NCBI GenBank assembly: GCA_947383875.1 | Contig: CANDEX010000057.1 | Span: forward strand, 1 to 10,105 | Length of the DNA stretch: 10,105 bases | Direction: 5' to 3' | Source: an uncultured Azospirillum sp. | GTDB taxonomy: Bacteria > Pseudomonadota > Alphaproteobacteria > RF32 > CAG-239 | Shown here: positions 6,220 to 10,105 of the stretch, in pieces | Numbering within the stretch: the first letter of the stretch is position 1 | How the letters are laid out: each line of letters opens with the position of its first letter | Translations under genes and position numbers: made by a program | The notes under the pieces: generated by a model | Seen by the model: the letters and a program-made list of their open reading frames with translations, nothing else | Database searches by the model: none | Told to the model about the DNA's origin: nothing

Positions 6220-6311
6220 GCAACTAAAGCAATTTTATGTGGTCCGAAAAATTCATGTACTATAGTTTGTACACTAAAAATTTTCTCGCCACTAGAAATC
6301 ACTTTATTTGC
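6220..6311. repeat. Long imperfect palindrome in the nadM leader
   Basis: Around the core TGTAC (6256-6260) and GTACA (6269-6273), the arms 6220-6255 and 6276-6311 stay complementary with an offset of two. Five-base paired blocks are separated by symmetric one- or two-base mismatches roughly every seven bases. Examples are GGCAA facing TTTGC, TAAAG facing CTTTA and TGG facing CCA. The core ATTCATGTACT is identical to that in the palindrome after tuf (2668-2677). It lies inside the predicted 5' leader of the NAD cluster, so it would be transcribed. Confidence 0.6.
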
Positions 6312-6343
6312 ACACGCTATCTAAAGTCAAATTTTCATGCTGG

Positions 6344-6366
6344 CTCCTAATTAAAGGAGTTTTTTT
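6344..6366 (+). promoter_or_regulatory. Hairpin over the nadM-like SD sequence
   Basis: CTCCT (6344-6348) can pair with AGGAG (6355-6359) across AATTAA, and seven T residues (6360-6366) lead straight to the ATG at 6367. The AAGGAG is the ribosome binding site, so the small hairpin would hide it. A five-base stem is weak, and the resemblance to a terminator may be chance. Confidence 0.35.
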
Positions 6367-6909
6367 ATGTCTGAATTTAACTACAAGCATGGTTTGAGTA
6401 TTATGCGGGCACAGCCGTTTCATATCGGTCATGCTAAGATGATTGATAAGATGTTGCGCGAATGTGAACAAGTGACGATCGTTCTCGGCTCTATCCAAGA
6501 ACAAGGAACGGAACGCAATCCGCTGAACTATACTACCCGCAAAAAAATGATTCAAAATGTCTATCGCAATCGTCCGGAATATGCGCGGCTGAAAATTATC
6601 GGTCTGTTTGATATCAACAATCCGGCGGAGTGGGCGGAATATGTTTTGGATTTTATGAATGAAAGTCTGCCGCAGCTTGGCCGTCCGGATGTTTATTATG
6701 CCGGAAGTGAATATGATGCACATTGGTTTAAGAATGCTTTTGAGCATATTGAAATTGAAGATCGCACGGATCCTGATTTTCCTTTTGTGACCGGAACAAT
6801 GGTTCGCGATATGATTAAGTTTGGAGATAAGCGTTGGAAGAATTTTATTCATGCCGAAAATCATCAATTGATTGAAGAGCATTTTTACAAGAAAAAAGGG
6901 ATTATTTAA
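6367..6909 (+). CDS. nadM: NMN/NaMN adenylyltransferase, NadM-like
   Basis: This 180-aa nucleotidyltransferase of the HxGH superfamily most resembles NadM-type enzymes, which join ATP and (nicotinate or nicotinamide) mononucleotide to give NaAD or NAD. Visible motifs are RAQPFHIGH at 14-22 with His19 and His22 (ATP binding), GSIQEQGTERNP at 41-52 (the family's GSxQE...NP), TRKKMI at 57-62, FDINNPAEWAEYV at 81-93 and the C-terminal GTMVRDMI at 143-150 in place of the usual SGTxIR. There is no Nudix or kinase domain, unlike NadM-Nudix fusions and NadR. Since pncA, pncB and nadE follow, the expected substrate here is NaMN, although NadM enzymes often prefer NMN. The start at 6367 is set by AAGGAG at 6354-6359. 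It is the first gene after the 6111 promoter, and 88 bp containing RNA element B separate it from pncA. Confidence 0.8.
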   Translation: MSEFNYKHGLSIMRAQPFHIGHAKMIDKMLRECEQVTIVLGSIQEQGTERNPLNYTTRKKMIQNVYRNRPEYARLKIIGLFDINNPAEWAEYVLDFMNESLPQLGRPDVYYAGSEYDAHWFKNAFEHIEIEDRTDPDFPFVTGTMVRDMIKFGDKRWKNFIHAENHQLIEEHFYKKKGII

Positions 6910-6926
6910 GAAACCGCTAAACATAA

Positions 6927-6990
6927 ACGTCCGGGTCTTCTTTAGGGCTTATAGGAGACGGACGTCATATCAACCCGATAAGCCTGAGGG
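6927..6990 (+). promoter_or_regulatory. Candidate structured RNA, copy B, before pncA
   Basis: ACGTCC (6927-6932) pairs with GGACGT (6960-6965) and GTCTTC (6935-6940) pairs with GGAGAC (6954-6959, one wobble). A bulged GG (6933-6934) separates them, and the loop contains AGGGCTTAT (6944-6952). Plan, bulge and loop match copy A at 6146-6180 while both stems differ but remain paired. GGCTTAT of the loop is complementary to ATAAGCC (6978-6984), which directly precedes the pncA SD sequence GAGGG (6986-6990). A pseudoknot could therefore control translation of pncA. No promoter is evident in the gap, so it is probably an intercistronic element. Confidence 0.55.
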
Positions 6991-6997
6991 AAAATAA

Positions 6998-7621
6998 ATG
7001 AACGAACGTATTTTAACTCGTATTGATTTTCAAAACGATTTTGTTGCTCCAGATGGGGCTCTTACCATCAACAATCCTGAATTGATAGCGCGTCATCAGC
7101 GGTTTGCTGATAGTTTGCAGAAAGGAATGTTTGCCGAAATATGGGATTTTCGCGACACCCATTTTGCTGAAATATATCATCAGACTAAAGAAGCTGAAAG
7201 TTTTCCTTTGCATACAGAGTTCGGTACTTGGGGATGGCAGCCGGCTGCTGTGTTGAAAGATAATATTCCGGTGCGTACTTTTTTCAAATCAACAACAAAT
7301 TTATGGAATGAAGCCAATCAGTATGCGGTTTTACAACAGGATTTGCGAGATAAGGAAGTTTATCTTTGCGGTGTGTTGAGCGATATTTGCGTGCAGCAGG
7401 GAATGGATGGTTTTTTACGACGAGGTGCAAAGGTTACGATTATAGAGGATTTATGTCAGGGATTAAATAAGCAGATTCCTGAAATCGTCGATGAGCCGAA
7501 ATATGGGAAATTTGTTGAGGAGGGGCGTTTACGGAATATTACCAGTGCCCAGTTTTTTCGGTCGATTTTGCTCGAAAAGAAATTAAATTATAACTTAGTT
7601 AATGTTCGCGGAGGAAAATAA
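6998..7621 (+). CDS. pncA: Nicotinamidase (isochorismatase-like cysteine hydrolase)
   Basis: PncA hydrolyses nicotinamide to nicotinate and ammonia in the cytoplasm, the first step of Preiss-Handler salvage. The 207-aa protein has the cysteine hydrolase triad: Asp10 in RIDFQNDF, Lys97 in FFKSTTN and Cys131 in GVLSDICV. Metal-site residues are plausible at Asp53 and His55 (FRDTH) and at His72 (FPLH), followed by GTWGW at 76-80. The superfamily also contains isochorismatases and other amidases. The nicotinamidase call rests on the triad plus metal motif and on the immediately adjacent pncB, with one base between the pncA stop and the pncB start, implying coupled translation. SD GAGGG lies seven bases before the ATG. 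The C-terminus (about 165-207) is longer than in minimal PncA proteins and not informative. Confidence 0.8.
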   Translation: MNERILTRIDFQNDFVAPDGALTINNPELIARHQRFADSLQKGMFAEIWDFRDTHFAEIYHQTKEAESFPLHTEFGTWGWQPAAVLKDNIPVRTFFKSTTNLWNEANQYAVLQQDLRDKEVYLCGVLSDICVQQGMDGFLRRGAKVTIIEDLCQGLNKQIPEIVDEPKYGKFVEEGRLRNITSAQFFRSILLEKKLNYNLVNVRGGK

Positions 7622-7622
7622 G

Positions 7623-9104
7623 ATGACAATGAATAATCTGGAAACCGGCACCCCTTTTTATTGTGATTTGTATCATCTGACCATGGCTCAAGCTTGGTTT
7701 TTGGATGGAAAGCACGAAGATATGAAAACGTCGGAAGCTTTTTTTCGTAAATGCCCGTTTAAAGGCGGATATTTAATCAGTGCCGGATTAGGTGAGTTTT
7801 TGCAATGGGCTGAAAAGTGGGAAATCAAGCAAGAAGATATTGATTATTTGGCAACATTGAAAGGTACTTCAGGACAACCGTTGTTTAAAAAAGAATTTTT
7901 GGCATATCTCAATGGGCAGAAGCTGCGAGTGAATATGCAGGCTGTTCCTGAGGGTGAAATCGTTTTTCCGAATGAACCGGTATTGAGTGTCTGCGGGCCT
8001 AACTGGCAAGTGGATATGGTGGAAGCGGCGTTTTTGAATATTTTTAATGCTCAAAGCCTGATTGCCACAAAAGCGGCGAGAATTGTGCAGGCGGCTTGTG
8101 CTGACGGAGTGGAAAGGCCGGTGTTAGAATTTGGCTTAAGGCGCGCACAGGATATGGGGTGCTTCTTGCCGACCCGTGCAGCCTATATAGGCGGTTGTGT
8201 CGGAACGTCGAATGTGGCGGCGGCTCAATATTACGATATTCCGGTTAAGGGAACAATGGCCCATTCCTTTGTGATGAGCTATGAAAATGAACTGGAAGCT
8301 TTTAAGGCCTATTTGCGCGGTGCAGAGGGAAATACAACGCTGCTGATTGATACTTATGATACGCGCGAGGGCGCGAAAAATGCTGTTCGCGCCAGTCGGG
8401 AAACCGGTGTTCCTTTAGCCGGGGTGCGTATTGATTCCGGAGATTTGGCTTATTGGTCACATGAGGTAAGACGAATTATGGATGACGCAGGTATGCCGCA
8501 GGTTAAGTTGGTGGCATCTAATGATTTAGATGAGCATTTGATTGAAAATTTGGTGATGGTTCAGAAAGCAGATTATGATATTTATGCCGCGGGAACGAAA
8601 TTGGTGACGGCTTATGATATGCCGGCACTGGGAGGGGTGTTTAAAACAAAGTCGTATAAAGGTGCTCCGAAGATAAAAATTGCTGAGGGTAAGACGACTA
8701 TTCCTGGAGCAACTAATGTCGTGCGAGTGGTTCGTCACGGTCTGTTTGAGGGAGATGTGATTGTTCCGGCGGCAGATGATATTGAGGACAATGGTCGCTT
8801 GCAAGAAAATATTACTTCCTTTAATCTGAATAACGCAGAGGGGAAAAAAGTTGTTTTTCAAACGGGAGAAAAAGTTTATACTTTGCTTAAACCTGTGATG
8901 TCTGAGGGAAAACTTGTCGGGGATGATAAAAATCGCAGTTTGAGAGATATCCGTCAGGCGGTTAAAGATAATTTGCGACAATTACATCCGGCGTTTAAAC
9001 GGTTGGTTAATCCGCATATTTACGGAGTGGGGTTGAAACAGGATTTGCATCAGCAGCAGAAAGATATGGTAGCGCATTTTATGGCGCAGCGTGAACGTAT
9101 TTAG
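7623..9104 (+). CDS. pncB: Nicotinate phosphoribosyltransferase
   Basis: PncB makes nicotinate mononucleotide from nicotinate and PRPP, usually coupled to ATP hydrolysis through a phosphohistidine. The 493-aa protein shows the family's order of motifs: DLYHLTMAQAWF at 15-26, FRKCPFKGGYLISAGLGEFL at 41-60, EFGLRRAQ at 169-176, AAYIGGCVGTSNV at 186-198, GTMAHSFV at 210-217 with the likely phosphorylated His214, LIDTYDT at 241-247, VRIDSGDL at 268-275, KLVASNDLDE at 295-304 and YAAGTKLVTA at 321-330. The start at 7623 is preferred over the ATG at 7602 because GGAGG (7610-7614) lies eight bases before it, whereas 7602 overlaps pncA and has no SD. Length fits the longer bacterial type. It is followed ten bases later by nadE. 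All core motifs are present. Confidence 0.95.
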   Translation: MTMNNLETGTPFYCDLYHLTMAQAWFLDGKHEDMKTSEAFFRKCPFKGGYLISAGLGEFLQWAEKWEIKQEDIDYLATLKGTSGQPLFKKEFLAYLNGQKLRVNMQAVPEGEIVFPNEPVLSVCGPNWQVDMVEAAFLNIFNAQSLIATKAARIVQAACADGVERPVLEFGLRRAQDMGCFLPTRAAYIGGCVGTSNVAAAQYYDIPVKGTMAHSFVMSYENELEAFKAYLRGAEGNTTLLIDTYDTREGAKNAVRASRETGVPLAGVRIDSGDLAYWSHEVRRIMDDAGMPQVKLVASNDLDEHLIENLVMVQKADYDIYAAGTKLVTAYDMPALGGVFKTKSYKGAPKIKIAEGKTTIPGATNVVRVVRHGLFEGDVIVPAADDIEDNGRLQENITSFNLNNAEGKKVVFQTGEKVYTLLKPVMSEGKLVGDDKNRSLRDIRQAVKDNLRQLHPAFKRLVNPHIYGVGLKQDLHQQQKDMVAHFMAQRERI

Positions 9105-9114
9105 GGGAAGAATT

Positions 9115-9912
9115 ATGACAAATGAGAACATGAAACATATTTGGAGTTATCTGAAAAAGAACCTGAAAAGCTATTGTGATGAAAATGGTTTTAGTGATGT
9201 TATTCTCGGTTTGTCCGGTGGCTTGGATTCCGCTATTGTCAGTGTGTTGGCTAGTGATGCTCTCGGGGCAGCTCATGTTCATGCGTTGATGATGAAAACG
9301 GACTATACTTCGGAGCTCAGTTTGCAGATTGCTGCCAAGATTGCTGCGCTGAACGGCTTTGAATATAAAGTTATTGATATTCAGCCGGTGGTGGATAATC
9401 AAAAACGTTTTTTAGCGGGCGTGTTTGGAGAAGAACCTAAGAATATTGTTTTAGAAAATTTGCAGGCGCGGGAAAGAGGAAAAACATTAATGGCTTGTTC
9501 TAATCAATTTGGCTATTTGGTTTTGGCGTGTGGCAATAAGTCTGAAAGCGCAATGGGATATTGCACATTATACGGTGATACTTGTGGCGGAATTTCTCCT
9601 ATTGGCAATTTGTATAAAAGTCAGATTTTTGAGTTGGCGAGATGGCGCAATACTTTGAGCGAAGCTCTACCTGAAGCCGTTATCGAACGGGCTCCGAGTG
9701 CGGAGTTGAGTGTCGGGCAGAAAGATGAGGACAGTTTGCCGCCGTATCATGTCTTGGATGCTATATTGACCGCTTATGTTGATGAGGGAAAAACTGAAGC
9801 ACAAATTGTTAAAATGGGATTTACTGAAAAAAACGTGCGGTGGGTTATCGGTCAATATCGCCGCATGGCTTTTAAGCGTGAACAAACGCCGAAGCCTTTA
9901 TCAATAAGGTAA
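9115..9912 (+). CDS. nadE: NAD synthetase, single synthetase domain
   Basis: NadE amidates nicotinate adenine dinucleotide to NAD through an adenylated intermediate. The 265-aa protein is an ATP-pyrophosphatase: SGGLDS at 34-39, NLQARERGKTLMACSN at 115-130, GNKSE at 140-144, GYCTLYGDTCGG at 148-159 and APSAELSVGQKDEDSLPPYH at 193-212. It has no glutaminase (nitrilase-like) domain, so it should use free ammonia. Yet motifs such as SAEL...QKDEDSLPPY and YKR/FKREQTPKP resemble the synthetase domain of the two-domain glutamine-dependent class, and the chain stops at PKPLSIR, short of the RAFGKDRRxP-type tail usual there. The start at 9115 (MTNENMKHIW) follows GGGGAAG at 9104-9110; the upstream ATG at 9091 lies within pncB. 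It is the last gene of the cluster, and ammonia could come partly from PncA. Confidence 0.92.
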   Translation: MTNENMKHIWSYLKKNLKSYCDENGFSDVILGLSGGLDSAIVSVLASDALGAAHVHALMMKTDYTSELSLQIAAKIAALNGFEYKVIDIQPVVDNQKRFLAGVFGEEPKNIVLENLQARERGKTLMACSNQFGYLVLACGNKSESAMGYCTLYGDTCGGISPIGNLYKSQIFELARWRNTLSEALPEAVIERAPSAELSVGQKDEDSLPPYHVLDAILTAYVDEGKTEAQIVKMGFTEKNVRWVIGQYRRMAFKREQTPKPLSIR

Positions 9913-9955
9913 GTCTTTGTTGCTTGCTGCATTTGTTTGTTCAAAATGAATTTCT

Positions 9956-9990
9956 AAGAAAGGACTTCCGGTTTTCGGAAGTCCTTTCTT
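9956..9990. terminator. Perfect 15-bp hairpin terminator after nadE
   Basis: AAGAAAGGACTTCCG (9956-9970) and CGGAAGTCCTTTCTT (9976-9990) are exact reverse complements around GTTTT. The 3' arm ends in CTTT CTTTAT rather than a long T-run, so it could serve as a bidirectional terminator or an mRNA 3'-end stabiliser. It closes the NAD cluster 44 bp after the nadE stop. Confidence 0.85.
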
Positions 9991-10051
9991 TATGCGGTAT
10001 TTTGAAAGTCTACTCAGTTTGGACAGATAAAAAAGCTACGCCAATACAGTA

Positions 10052-10080
10052 TTGACAAATATCAAAGCCTGTGATATAAA
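10052..10080 (+). promoter_or_regulatory. Strong promoter for a gene beyond the right edge
   Basis: TTGACA (10052-10057) and TATAAA (10075-10080) are 17 bp apart, with TG one base before the -10 (extended -10 form). It points right, out of the window. The 139 bp between the nadE stop and this promoter holds the 9956-9990 hairpin and no gene that I can see. Confidence 0.8.
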
Positions 10081-10096
10081 GAAAACAGGCTTTGAT
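10061..10096. promoter_or_regulatory. 12-bp inverted repeat overlapping the -10 (operator candidate)
   Basis: ATCAAAGCCTGT (10061-10072) and ACAGGCTTTGAT (10085-10096) are perfect reverse complements separated by 12 bp that include the -10 box. Bound protein here would block RNA polymerase, as expected for a repressor. The regulated gene lies outside the window. Because the -10 lies in the loop, initiation would fall in or just after the right arm, so a hairpin in the transcript itself is unlikely. Confidence 0.6.
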
Positions 10097-10105
10097 TCAG
10101 TTATA

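Noticed and set aside
6220..6311. NrtR operator
   Set aside because: The TGTAC...GTACA core looked operator-like, but it is shared with palindromes after fusA and tuf, so a repeat family explains it better.
7602..7622. Earlier pncB start at 7602 (MFAEENK)
   Set aside because: It overlaps the end of pncA and has no SD. The GGAGG at 7610-7614 is well placed for the ATG at 7623.
9091..9114. Earlier nadE start at 9091 (MNVFRGRI)
   Set aside because: It lies within the end of pncB, and the GGGGAAG at 9104-9110 points to 9115.

Overview
The window looks like chromosomal DNA from a moderately AT-rich Gram-negative bacterium. The EF-G and EF-Tu sequences (EF-Tu of 396 aa starting [20 protein letters not shown], switch I reading [12 protein letters not shown]) fit an alphaproteobacterium, perhaps a host- or gut-associated lineage. 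That placement is inference from sequence style, not from a search. Every annotated gene lies on the + strand. No tRNA, rRNA, CRISPR array or insertion sequence was found.

Layout. (1) 1-2613: the end of a str-type operon, with the C-terminal 418 codons of fusA and a complete tuf. Each gene is followed by a long imperfect palindrome (1253-1374 and 2615-2744). The usual S10 operon (rpsJ onward) does not follow tuf. Instead there is a 30-codon ORF with a strong Shine-Dalgarno (SD) sequence and a terminator. (2) 2975-4224: a REP-like motif, then two tandem paralogous genes with DUF1566-like C-termini. They share an upstream DNA module, lack visible SD sequences, and each has its own terminator. 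(3) 4254-6107: a DXS-like thiamine-diphosphate enzyme behind a promoter with a 19-bp spacer and a centred dyad, the architecture of MerR-family-controlled promoters. (4) 6111-9990: an NAD salvage cluster of NadM-like adenylyltransferase, nicotinamidase, nicotinate phosphoribosyltransferase and NAD synthetase, ended by a perfect 15-bp hairpin. (5) 10052-10096: a strong sigma70-like promoter overlapped by a perfect 12-bp inverted repeat, facing a gene beyond the right edge.

The four NAD genes can form a complete Preiss-Handler route: nicotinamide to nicotinate (pncA), to NaMN (pncB), to NaAD (the NadM-like enzyme if it accepts NaMN), to NAD (nadE).

The most interesting signal is a pair of RNA hairpins, one in the leader of the nadM-like gene (6146-6180) and one just before pncA (6927-6965). 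They share a 5' GG bulge and an identical nine-base loop sequence, AGGGCTTAT, while their stems differ in sequence but keep pairing. The first overlaps a possible terminator. The loop of the second can pair with bases directly before the pncA SD. This looks like an undescribed cis-regulatory RNA, possibly a riboswitch for an NAD-related ligand. It rests on two copies and needs comparative testing.
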